DNA from: Mageeibacillus sp. UBA6976
GTDB taxonomy: Bacteria > Bacillota > Clostridia > Saccharofermentanales > Saccharofermentanaceae
Direction: 5' to 3'
DNA length: 64,000 nucleotides
Assembly (NCBI GenBank): GCA_002450155.1
Contig: DJYO01000013.1
Coordinates: 1 to 64,000 of the forward strand
Shown: piece by piece, positions 53,138 to 61,454 of the stretch
How positions within the stretch are numbered: position 1 is the first letter of the stretch
Layout of the letters: each line of letters starts with the position of its first letter
Made by a program: the position numbers and the translations under genes
The notes under the pieces: generated by a model
The model's database searches: none
What the model was told of the DNA's origin: nothing
Seen by the model: the letters and a program-made list of their open reading frames with translations, nothing else

Positions 53138-53846
53138 GAGCTATACAAAAGACCGAGAGACTGTTAAGGGCGTAAGCTTTGAAGTCAGCGAAGGAACGAT
53201 CTTCGGCCTGCTCGGACCTAACGGTGCCGGCAAGACAACTCTTATGCAGATAATAGCAACTCTCTTAAAGCCCACCTCAGGAAGCATAACCATAGACGGA
53301 GCTGACAGCAGCAAGGATATGCTCGAGATCCACAAAAAGATAGGCTTCCTTACAACAGAGATAAAACTGGATCCTCTCTCCACTCCAAATAAACTCTTTG
53401 ATTTTTTTGCCGAGTTATATGAGATCCCGAAAGATCAGATCAAGACAAAGAAACAGGCAAGTTTCGAAAGACTCGGTATACTCCCCTTCGCTGATAAGAG
53501 GATAAATGAATTATCCACGGGAATGAAGCAGAAGGCCTCTATTGCGATCAGCCTTATACATGACCCTAAGGTCATCATCTTTGACGAGCCGACAAACGGA
53601 CTCGACATACTTACCTCAAAGCAGGTCACAGACTACCTTAAGGAATTAAGAGACGATGGAAGATGCATAATACTCTCCACACATATCTTCTCTGTCGCAG
53701 AGGAATTATGTGACAAGATCGCCGTATTAATAGACGGCAGGATCGCGGCATCCGGCAGTGCCGAAGAACTTATGAAACTGACCGGAACTGATACATTTGA
53801 GCAGGCTTTCTTTAAGTTATATGTAGATAATCATAAAGAGGAGTAA
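53112..53846 (+). CDS. ABC transporter ATPase, NatA-like
   Basis: 244 aa from the ATG at 53112, which has AAGGAGG 7 nt upstream inside the previous gene; the longer frame to 53085 is rejected. Walker A LGPNGAGKTT (about 36-45), signature LSTGMKQKASIA (about 134-145), Walker B VIIFDEPTNGLD (about 155-166) and STHIF are intact. The sequence matches NatA-type Na+ export ATPases. It serves the two flanking permeases. Confidence 0.92.
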   Translation: MISVNNIHKSYTKDRETVKGVSFEVSEGTIFGLLGPNGAGKTTLMQIIATLLKPTSGSITIDGADSSKDMLEIHKKIGFLTTEIKLDPLSTPNKLFDFFAELYEIPKDQIKTKKQASFERLGILPFADKRINELSTGMKQKASIAISLIHDPKVIIFDEPTNGLDILTSKQVTDYLKELRDDGRCIILSTHIFSVAEELCDKIAVLIDGRIAASGSAEELMKLTGTDTFEQAFFKLYVDNHKEE

Positions 53847-53849
53847 CAG

Positions 53850-56186
53850 GTGAACCGGGGAACAAAGGCGATAATCAAGAGCTTTTTCAGCTTCAAGGGC
53901 AAGGCAGGCACTGAAGTGTCTTCTGCCACATTCCTTGTATCGGTCATGTTTGTCCTCGCGATCATGAGCCTTTTTATATCCTGGGTCACTTTGTGGTTTC
54001 CCTACTCTATCTTCAGTGATGAAGTTTATAATATCGTCGTTGTAAATGCCCCTGAATCCTTCGTTGAGTATAACGATCTGACTCAGCCCATAAGAGATGC
54101 AAAAGCTGAGGAATTCGGCTCACTTACAGACTATTTTGCAAACTGGAGAAATATAACTTTCTTCAGGTATAACTACGACGGCTATGGTCATGCCAGATTC
54201 ATCTACAAGGATAATCCGGCCCTCTACGACTTTGTCTCTTTCGGCAAATATATGAGAGATGAGGATGCATATCTTACTGTTGTATTCCCAACAGACTTTG
54301 ACGAACGTATCAACGAAAGACATGATGCCATCGTAAACGGCGATGATGCGACGATCTCAGATCTCGGCATCCTTACTTACTACAGGATGAACTCCGTTGA
54401 ATACACCGACATGAAGAATGAATTTATTGATGAATATCTTAAGGGTTATCAGGATCACTTAAGGAGCTCATTCAATGTTCAGGTGGCATTAACAGATGAT
54501 TCAGCTATCGTGGACAACCCTGTCGTGACCGAGAACAGAGAGTATGGCGTTACGGCCACAATGAAGGCTCTCGCCAGATCATTCATACCTTTGCTCATAT
54601 TCATACTTGTCCTCTATGCCGGTATGAGCTCTGGAACTAATGTCATAGCGGGACGCAAGGAACGGGGCACATTTGCAGCCATCATAATGTCTCCAATACC
54701 AAGAAGATCCATCATATTAGGCAACACTATAGGCGTCACGATAAAGTCCGTTATTCCGGGGCTTGTCATACTTGCGCTTACGCTCATGATCCCCCTGTTC
54801 TTCTCTATTGAAGGAATGATCGCAGCACTGCTGCTCATCATCTCTCTTGCATTCTTTGTTGCATCAATAACGATACTTATATCAGTAATAAACGATTCTG
54901 TCGTCTCGGCTCAGACCGCATTCCTGCCTATATTCCTTATACTCGTATCATCCTGCGTCACCTGCATACAAAACTACGACGAAGCATCCGAGGTATTCTT
55001 CTATATGCCCGTATACGGACAGTTCTACGGATTAGGCTACGCATTTACAGGTTCGCCTTACTGGCCGGGAATAATAGTATCTGTTCTGGTAACTGTATTG
55101 CTCGGCGTAATCATCGTAATGATATCCAGTAAGCTTCTTACGATAGACCGCTTTACAGTATCTGTTGACCTGGTAACTGCCAAAGAGATCAAAGAAACTA
55201 AACTCGGCACAAGATCTTTCATGGATAAAGCTGATTATGTGACAAATAAGATTGCCTTTGCCTTAGATCAGATAATCTATCCTCTTGCAGTGCTTTCTTT
55301 CTGCCAGCTCCTTGCCATGATACCTGTTGCCGTAGTCTATATGAGGAATGCAGAATACTCTGAATACATCCTTAGCCTCAAGGATGTATCCACTATAGCT
55401 GACATCGCTTCCCAGACTTTCGATATCATCAGGATATTTATGTCCGATCCTCTGTTCCTTGGACTTATGGCCATAGCTTATGTGATAACCATCCTTATCT
55501 ATGCAGTAAGAGTAAGGATCAGGAAGACCAGGAGCTTTAAGGAAGCATTCGGATATATCGGTCTAAGGCCTGAAAGAGCGGCATCCAGATACTTTAAGGG
55601 CATTTTATTAGGCTTTGCCATGATGGGATCTGTCTTTGCCATCCTGATGCTCGCAGGTCAGATAAGGATAACAGGCTTAGGCATAGCACGGGCAATGCTC
55701 ATAACCTTTATACTGAATCTTATTATGTGGATACCTCAAGGTGCATCCGAAGAGGTCATGTTCAGAGGATACATCATAAGATCTGTTAAGCCTGAATTCG
55801 GTACAGTGACAGCAGTTATATTGTCATCTGTTCTCTTTGCTGCATTCCACTCTCTTAATATAGGATTCACTCCCCTTGCAGCAATAAATCTGTTCCTGAT
55901 AGCTCTTCTTTTTGCACTGATTTACTTCATCACGGGAGATATCGTCATGACCTGCGGTATCCATACAATGTGGAATCTTTGCCAGGGCAATATATTCGGG
56001 CTACAGGTATCAGGCAACGAGGCGAATAGCGCCCTTATACACACGGCTTATCTTGCAGGCTCCAAAGACATTATTACAGGAGGCGCCTTCGGACCTGAAG
56101 GCGGACTTGCAGTTACAGCTGTCACTTTGGTAGGGATCTTTATCGCTGCTTATATCCTCATAAAGAAGAACAAAGCAGTTAAGTGA
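53850..56186 (+). CDS. ABC-2 permease fused to a CPBP-family intramembrane protease
   Basis: 778 aa, GTG start after AGAGGAG. Residues ~1-445 are a second NatB-like permease: helix, long external loop, then six helices with AGRKERGTFAAIIMSP at the conserved coupling site. Residues ~490-770 form a CPBP (Abi) domain with GASEEVMFRGYIIR near 630 (EExxxR), SVLFAAFHSLN near 666 (FxxxH) and CGIHTMWNLCQGN near 702 (HxxxN). All three motifs of the glutamate-type intramembrane proteases are kept. The gene follows the ATPase by 3 bp. The protease may process a peptide or a membrane protein tied to export; the substrate is unknown. The stop abuts that of the next gene. Confidence 0.88.
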   Translation: MNRGTKAIIKSFFSFKGKAGTEVSSATFLVSVMFVLAIMSLFISWVTLWFPYSIFSDEVYNIVVVNAPESFVEYNDLTQPIRDAKAEEFGSLTDYFANWRNITFFRYNYDGYGHARFIYKDNPALYDFVSFGKYMRDEDAYLTVVFPTDFDERINERHDAIVNGDDATISDLGILTYYRMNSVEYTDMKNEFIDEYLKGYQDHLRSSFNVQVALTDDSAIVDNPVVTENREYGVTATMKALARSFIPLLIFILVLYAGMSSGTNVIAGRKERGTFAAIIMSPIPRRSIILGNTIGVTIKSVIPGLVILALTLMIPLFFSIEGMIAALLLIISLAFFVASITILISVINDSVVSAQTAFLPIFLILVSSCVTCIQNYDEASEVFFYMPVYGQFYGLGYAFTGSPYWPGIIVSVLVTVLLGVIIVMISSKLLTIDRFTVSVDLVTAKEIKETKLGTRSFMDKADYVTNKIAFALDQIIYPLAVLSFCQLLAMIPVAVVYMRNAEYSEYILSLKDVSTIADIASQTFDIIRIFMSDPLFLGLMAIAYVITILIYAVRVRIRKTRSFKEAFGYIGLRPERAASRYFKGILLGFAMMGSVFAILMLAGQIRITGLGIARAMLITFILNLIMWIPQGASEEVMFRGYIIRSVKPEFGTVTAVILSSVLFAAFHSLNIGFTPLAAINLFLIALLFALIYFITGDIVMTCGIHTMWNLCQGNIFGLQVSGNEANSALIHTAYLAGSKDIITGGAFGPEGGLAVTAVTLVGIFIAAYILIKKNKAVK

Positions 56187-57560
56187 TCACTTGGCTGCGA
56201 TCTTTCTGGCAACAAATACACCTGATGCAGAAGCATGAGACAGTGAATGAGTAACGCCGCTACCGTCACCTATTATATAAAGTCCCTTATGCTTGGTCTC
56301 AAGATTATCGTCGATGTCTACTTCCATATTGTAGAACTTAACTTCCACACCATAGAGGAGAGTATCGTCATTTGCTGTACCGGGAGCGATCTTATCCAGT
56401 GCATAGATCATCTCGATTATTCCGTCTAAGATCCTTTTGGGGAGAACAAGCGAGAGGTCGCCTGGTGTTGCCTTAAGCGTAGGTCTGACCGAGGATTCCC
56501 TGATCCTCGCCTCGTTGGAACGTCTTCCTCTCATAAGGTCTCCGAAGCGCTGTACGATAACGCCGCCGCCTAACATATTAGACAGCCTTGCTATAGACTC
56601 ACCGTATCCGTTTGAATCCTTGAAGGGCTCTGAGAAATGCTTGGCGACCAGGAGCGCAAAATTGGTATTCTCTGACTGAAGCTCGGGCGCATCGAAGCTG
56701 TGTCCGTTAACGGTAACTATGCCGTTGGTATTCTCATTTACCACATATCCGTTAGGGTTCATGCAGAAGGTTCTTACCCTGTCTTCAAACTTCTCCGTTC
56801 TGTATACGATCTTGCTCTCATAGAGCTCAGATGTAAGATCAGAGAATACTACTGCAGGGAGCTCTACCCTGACACCGATATCGACTCTGTTAGAGTACGT
56901 CTCAATGCCGAGGTTCGTGCATATCTTCTCCATCCACTTGCTGCCGGATCTGCCTACAGATACTATGCATTTATCACCTGTATAGGACTTGTCTCCTGCT
57001 ATGGCAGTATATGTTCCATCCTCGTTTGCAATAAGGTCGTCTACCGCGCAGTTAAAAACAAAATCGATCTTGTCCTTAAGTGCATCAAATAATTTTCCGA
57101 GCACCTCGTAGTTCTTATCAGTACCGAGATGTCTTACGGAAGCATCCAGGAGATGGAGCTTGTTCTCAAGACAGATCTTCTTAAAACTCGTACCGGCAGT
57201 TGTATAGAGTTTTGTACCCTCACCGCCGTTAGACAGATTGATATCGTCTACATAGCGCATGAGTTCCAGGGCTTTCTCCTTGCCGATATGCTCATATAAG
57301 GTGCCGCCAAAATCATTGGTGATATTGTATTTACCGTCTGAAAAGGCCCCGGCACCGCCAAAGCCGCGCATGATGGCACAGGACTTGCAGTTTATGCATG
57401 ACTTGACCCTATCGCCGTCTATAGGGCATTTACGCTCCGTAAGAGGCCTTCCGGCTTCAAGCACAGCAACCTTAAGTCCGGGAGCTTCCTTAGCAAGCTC
57501 ATAAGCTGAGTAGATCCCTCCGGGACCTGCGCCGATAATGATCACATCATATTTATCCAT
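56187..57560 (-). CDS. NAD(P)/FAD-dependent oxidoreductase
   Basis: 457 aa. The N-terminal DVIIIGAGPGGIYSAYELAK (about 4-23) is the FAD Rossmann loop. A Cys-rich block CINCKSCAIMRGFGGAGAF follows near residue 55. GLYIIGDGSGVTHSLSHASASG near the end is the second FAD contact. This is the family often called FAD-dependent dehydrogenase of unknown substrate, related to geranylgeranyl-reductase-like flavoproteins. It is 25 bp downstream of the LTA-synthase-like gene, so the two may be co-transcribed. The ribosome-binding site is AAGGAG with a long spacing. Confidence 0.88.
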   Translation of the reverse strand: MDKYDVIIIGAGPGGIYSAYELAKEAPGLKVAVLEAGRPLTERKCPIDGDRVKSCINCKSCAIMRGFGGAGAFSDGKYNITNDFGGTLYEHIGKEKALELMRYVDDINLSNGGEGTKLYTTAGTSFKKICLENKLHLLDASVRHLGTDKNYEVLGKLFDALKDKIDFVFNCAVDDLIANEDGTYTAIAGDKSYTGDKCIVSVGRSGSKWMEKICTNLGIETYSNRVDIGVRVELPAVVFSDLTSELYESKIVYRTEKFEDRVRTFCMNPNGYVVNENTNGIVTVNGHSFDAPELQSENTNFALLVAKHFSEPFKDSNGYGESIARLSNMLGGGVIVQRFGDLMRGRRSNEARIRESSVRPTLKATPGDLSLVLPKRILDGIIEMIYALDKIAPGTANDDTLLYGVEVKFYNMEVDIDDNLETKHKGLYIIGDGSGVTHSLSHASASGVFVARKIAAK

Positions 57561-57585
57561 AATCTGCTACCGATCTCTCCTTATG

Positions 57586-59625
57586 TCATTCTCCGACTAC
57601 TTCAAGTAACGAATTCTCAAAATCAGATCTTGCGTTGTCAAATACCAGGTTGTACTGGATATATCTGTAGAGCGTAAGAATATTCCTGTCTGCATCCGTC
57701 GTAACGTCAGCAAGATAAGTAAACTGTCCTCTCTCGTTGGAGTAATAGCCTACAGAGTTGATGGAAGGAACCTCTGCTCTGATCTGGCTCAATACCTGAT
57801 AGTATGCAGGGTATTCAACGCCTGCTGCCTTAAGGACATCGAGGGCTAAGTAGTTGATGCTGGAGATGCCTACCGGATCTTCTGCATACTGCTGCTCAAG
57901 CTCATCATTCATGTCGTAGTTAGTCCAGATGAGATAAGGAACGAGCCAGCTGGAATTTCTTCCGGGTGCAAAGTTGTTTGTAAATGCATTGAGCTGGGGC
58001 TGGTGATCACCGAAGATAAGGAGTGTGTACTTCTCATCTTCCTGTTCGAGAGCGGTGATAAGTTCCTGAAGAGCCGTATCTGACTCAGAAAGAGCTGTCA
58101 GGTATGTATTTACCTTAAAGTCTTCACCGGTATATGTTCCGGTTACATATTCATGCACAGGGAAGTTATCGAAAGCTTCGGAATATCCGCCATGGTTTTG
58201 CATTGTGATAAGGAATGTAAATGTCTTCTGCCCCTCAGGTGCCTGATGGATCTGATCCAGGAGGTTTCTATAGGCAGCTGAGTCTGTCATGTAATCTGCT
58301 CTCTGGAGGTCATCCTGAGTGTAATCGAAGTCATCGATAAACATTATCTTATCGAAGCCGAGCTTAGGATATACATTCGGTCTGTTCCAGCCTGAAGCAA
58401 GATAAGGATGCATAACTGTAGTGTAGTATCCCATATTCTTAAGTGCCCAGGTAAGAGAGTACATGTCCTGATTTACATACTGGGTATAAGGAACAGCACC
58501 TATAGGCATGTAACCTAAAGATATACCTGTAAGGAACTCAAACTCGGAGTTAGGTGTATTACCGCCGTATACAGAGGACTGTGCATATCCGTGGAGAGTG
58601 TTCTCACTTAAGGAATTGAAGTAAGGTGTAGGATCCTCGTAACAGCCGAGCATGTAGATATAATCCTTGGCCATCATATAAGATTCATTCATTATGACGA
58701 TGATGTTGGATGCCTCCGACGCATCACCCTTATAGCTCATATCCACTCCGGTATCAGCAATAAGCGCATCAAGTGCCTGTGTGGAATAACCTTCAGGAGG
58801 TTCTGCGAACATGGTTGCAACTGAGAGCGAGAAGTTAAGGAGGAGTCCGTTATATCTGGATCCCTTATCCTCCCAGTCCTGAGGCTGGTTTGTCTTGCTC
58901 CAGGCCTTTATCATGAACACATATCCTACGATAAAGCAGGCAGCAAGGACTGCAAATACAGGAACCCTTATCCAGGCCTTGGTAACAGGCTTATCGTTCT
59001 TAAGTCTCAGGCATGCGATTATGTAGAGTGCATAAGGCAGGATCACGAAAACGATGGGGAATGTAAGATCATAAGTATATGCCACCATTACGTTCATGGC
59101 TGTCCTTGCGGAGAGAAGATCTGAGAATAAGATCTCATGGCCTCTTGAAGCAAATACATAGAAGTCCACGACACCGAGCAAAAGGAACGGGACCGGAGTA
59201 AACACTGCGGCAAACCTTCTGGGAACCTGGCAGAGCCTGAGGAAGAAATATACACCGATAACGATTATCGACTCATTGAGCCATCTTGTCTTCTCAGTGT
59301 AGTACATAACCTTATAGAGCATGCTGAAATCCTTCATGACTTCATGGTCAACAAGGTTTACAAGCTGCATAAAGAATATGGTAAAGAAAGAGGCAAGTAT
59401 GGGATATATAACTTCAGGGATAAGTCTTAAGTACTTGGCTCCCCCCTTGCACGAATCCTTATCCTTCACTGTGACAGTTATAAATGACAGCAGGAACAAA
59501 CCTACATACCAGAATATCGCATCCTTGAATCTCGTAACCGAAAAGCCTACGCCGACAGCGCAGCATATAAAAGCACCTATCAGTCTGGGCAGATCCTTCT
59601 TAGTAATCTTAAATGATATATCCAT
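57586..59625 (-). CDS. LTA-synthase-family sulfatase-fold membrane protein
   Basis: 679 aa. Six or so membrane segments in the first ~240 residues anchor an external alkaline-phosphatase-fold domain (about 305-640). NIIVIMNESYM starts the domain, and YGGNTPNSEFEFLTG near residue 352 has the catalytic Thr pattern. TFLITMQNHGGYS and IFGDHQPQLNAF near 545 supply the metal His and Asp residues. Homologues polymerise glycerol phosphate into lipoteichoic acid or transfer phosphoglycerol to other glycans. Which of these it does cannot be told. AAGGAG precedes the ATG. Confidence 0.9.
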   Translation of the reverse strand: MDISFKITKKDLPRLIGAFICCAVGVGFSVTRFKDAIFWYVGLFLLSFITVTVKDKDSCKGGAKYLRLIPEVIYPILASFFTIFFMQLVNLVDHEVMKDFSMLYKVMYYTEKTRWLNESIIVIGVYFFLRLCQVPRRFAAVFTPVPFLLLGVVDFYVFASRGHEILFSDLLSARTAMNVMVAYTYDLTFPIVFVILPYALYIIACLRLKNDKPVTKAWIRVPVFAVLAACFIVGYVFMIKAWSKTNQPQDWEDKGSRYNGLLLNFSLSVATMFAEPPEGYSTQALDALIADTGVDMSYKGDASEASNIIVIMNESYMMAKDYIYMLGCYEDPTPYFNSLSENTLHGYAQSSVYGGNTPNSEFEFLTGISLGYMPIGAVPYTQYVNQDMYSLTWALKNMGYYTTVMHPYLASGWNRPNVYPKLGFDKIMFIDDFDYTQDDLQRADYMTDSAAYRNLLDQIHQAPEGQKTFTFLITMQNHGGYSEAFDNFPVHEYVTGTYTGEDFKVNTYLTALSESDTALQELITALEQEDEKYTLLIFGDHQPQLNAFTNNFAPGRNSSWLVPYLIWTNYDMNDELEQQYAEDPVGISSINYLALDVLKAAGVEYPAYYQVLSQIRAEVPSINSVGYYSNERGQFTYLADVTTDADRNILTLYRYIQYNLVFDNARSDFENSLLEVVGE

Positions 59626-59661
59626 CCATTAATCTCCTTGAGCGCAATCAAATTCCACTTA

Positions 59662-59689
59662 ATTATACTAATAATTATTAAAAAACAAA
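59662..59689 (-). promoter_or_regulatory. Promoter of the LTA-synthase-like gene
   Basis: On the minus strand TTTGTT (59684-59689) and TATAAT (59662-59667) are 16 bp apart; the -35 overlaps the region just before the HAD stop. Confidence 0.5.
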
Positions 59690-59691
59690 CA

Positions 59692-60345
59692 TCAGAGTAA
59701 TTGCCAAAGATCTGCAGGTCTTGAGCAGATCTTACGGGCACCTGAACTAATAAGGAATTCCCTTGTCTTAAAGCCCCAGTCGCAGGATATGGAATCCATG
59801 CCCGCATTAATGGCCGTCTTTATATCCACATCGGAATCTCCAATATAAACACATTCTTCGGGAGATAAACCGAGACTATCCATACAGGTTATAACAGCAT
59901 CTGCTTCAGGCTTACGCGGAACACCGGGCCTGCTCCCCGCCACGTAGTCAAATAAGCCGGGAAAGAAGTGTTCTATGAGCTCACTAGAAGGTTCATCATC
60001 TTTGTTGGATATACATGCAAGTATAATACCTGCCCCCTTAAGCCTTAACAGAAGCTCTGATATTCCGTCGTAAGGCTTTGTCACACCAATGCAGTGACTG
60101 TTGTAATAAGAGGCATTATCCTCCAGCATTTTTTGGAGCAGTTGATCGTCATAGACCCCGGGGTCGGCATCAAGAGATCTCTTTATGAGCTTTACCCTGC
60201 CATTACCCACAAAGGTTTTGATAAGTTCAGTGTCCTGACCGTTAAGGCCGTTCATCTGCCTTGCGGCATTTACCGACCTAGCCAGGTCATCGATGGTATT
60301 AAGAAGAGTACCGTCAAGATCAAATATAACAGCTTTATATCGCAT
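59692..60345 (-). CDS. HAD-family phosphatase (phosphoglycolate-phosphatase-like)
   Basis: 217 aa. The HAD motifs are AVIFDLDGTLLNT (about 5-17, nucleophile Asp), ACISNKDDEPS near residue 111 (motif II, Ser), RKPEAD near 144 (motif III Lys) and YIGDSDVDIKTA near 167 (motif IV). The helical cap lies between motifs I and II. The class (Gph/PgmB-like) has broad substrates; the name phosphoglycolate phosphatase is only a default. GGGAGG-type site ahead of the ATG. It diverges from the YhaM gene. Confidence 0.9.
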   Translation of the reverse strand: MRYKAVIFDLDGTLLNTIDDLARSVNAARQMNGLNGQDTELIKTFVGNGRVKLIKRSLDADPGVYDDQLLQKMLEDNASYYNSHCIGVTKPYDGISELLLRLKGAGIILACISNKDDEPSSELIEHFFPGLFDYVAGSRPGVPRKPEADAVITCMDSLGLSPEECVYIGDSDVDIKTAINAGMDSISCDWGFKTREFLISSGARKICSRPADLWQLL

Positions 60346-60425
60346 ATCATTCCTCCCATGGCATTATACACAATGGAACTTCTATGTGATAGGATTATTT
60401 CAGAATGATAGGAAGAGGTAATTCT

Positions 60426-61454
60426 ATGTACACAGTTAGATTCAATGATACTGAGGTCAATAACTCCTATTGGATGACGCTCCTTATAACAGCTATCGAG
60501 CAGCGCCAGACCAAGAAGGGCGATCCTTATGTAAGACTCACATTATCTGACGGCAAGGTAGAAGCTACGGCAAATCTTTTTAATAACACAACTAAGGAGG
60601 ACCTTGAAGAGAGGGGTATCATCGTTTATTCCGCCGTTGACTGCAACCTGCGGGTCTCCCTTTATAACGAGCAGAAGAACTATACGGTAGATGCCATAGA
60701 CCCGGCAACTCTTAATCAAGACGAGATGTCAAAACTCATCAAGATGCCGCCAAAAAAGCCTGAGGACCTGTTCATCAACATATGCCGCAAGGTTAAGTCG
60801 GCATCTTCAAGAACATACGACATGACAAATATGAGGGTGCCTGATGATGACTACTCCCTCATAGCGCTCACCATGCGTCTTCTTATGGCTAATTCCAAAG
60901 CGATCATCATGTCATCAGCGGCCAAGGCAATGCATCACAATCTGTACGGTGGTCTTGTATATCACACATCCCGTATGGTCGATATGGCAGAGGCAGCCTG
61001 CTCGGTATACCCTGCCCTTAACAAGGAACTTCTTATCTGCGGTACGGCTCTCCATGATATCGGTAAGATCAGGGAACTTGAGACAAGCCCTAACGGTGGA
61101 GCCTCATATACTGTTGACGGCAGGCTTTTCGGGCACAGCCTCATAGGGATCGAGATGATAGACAGCGAGGTTATAAGAGCTGATACCCTGGCAGGTCATG
61201 AGACATATAACAGAGAAGAGGTAAGACTCCTTAAGCACCTTATAGCCTCACACCACGGTATTCAGGAATGGGGCGCCATACAGGTTCCCGCTATTCCGGA
61301 AGCCATGACGCTCCACAACATAGACATGATCGATTCCCGCATGTACATGTACGAGGAGAGTCAGTCCACTCTTGCGGCAGGAAAATTAAGCGATCCCGTA
61401 TTCGGGATCGCCGGTGAAGGTAAGGCAACTGTCTACAAACCTGATCTTAACTGA
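60426..61454 (+). CDS. yhaM: 3'-5' exonuclease YhaM family (OB fold + HD domain)
   Basis: 342 aa from the ATG at 60426, which has AGGAAGAGG 7 nt upstream; an earlier ATG at 60405 lies before that site. The N-terminal OB fold (about 15-90) carries RQTKKGDPYVRLTLSDGKVEA. The HD domain has HHNLYGGLVYHTSRMVDMA (about 175-193) and GTALHDIGKIRE (about 215-226), with a later HHGIQEWG. YhaM degrades single-stranded RNA and DNA from the 3' end. The length is near the usual ~315-340. The stop abuts that of the GH2 gene. Confidence 0.88.
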   Translation: MYTVRFNDTEVNNSYWMTLLITAIEQRQTKKGDPYVRLTLSDGKVEATANLFNNTTKEDLEERGIIVYSAVDCNLRVSLYNEQKNYTVDAIDPATLNQDEMSKLIKMPPKKPEDLFINICRKVKSASSRTYDMTNMRVPDDDYSLIALTMRLLMANSKAIIMSSAAKAMHHNLYGGLVYHTSRMVDMAEAACSVYPALNKELLICGTALHDIGKIRELETSPNGGASYTVDGRLFGHSLIGIEMIDSEVIRADTLAGHETYNREEVRLLKHLIASHHGIQEWGAIQVPAIPEAMTLHNIDMIDSRMYMYEESQSTLAAGKLSDPVFGIAGEGKATVYKPDLN

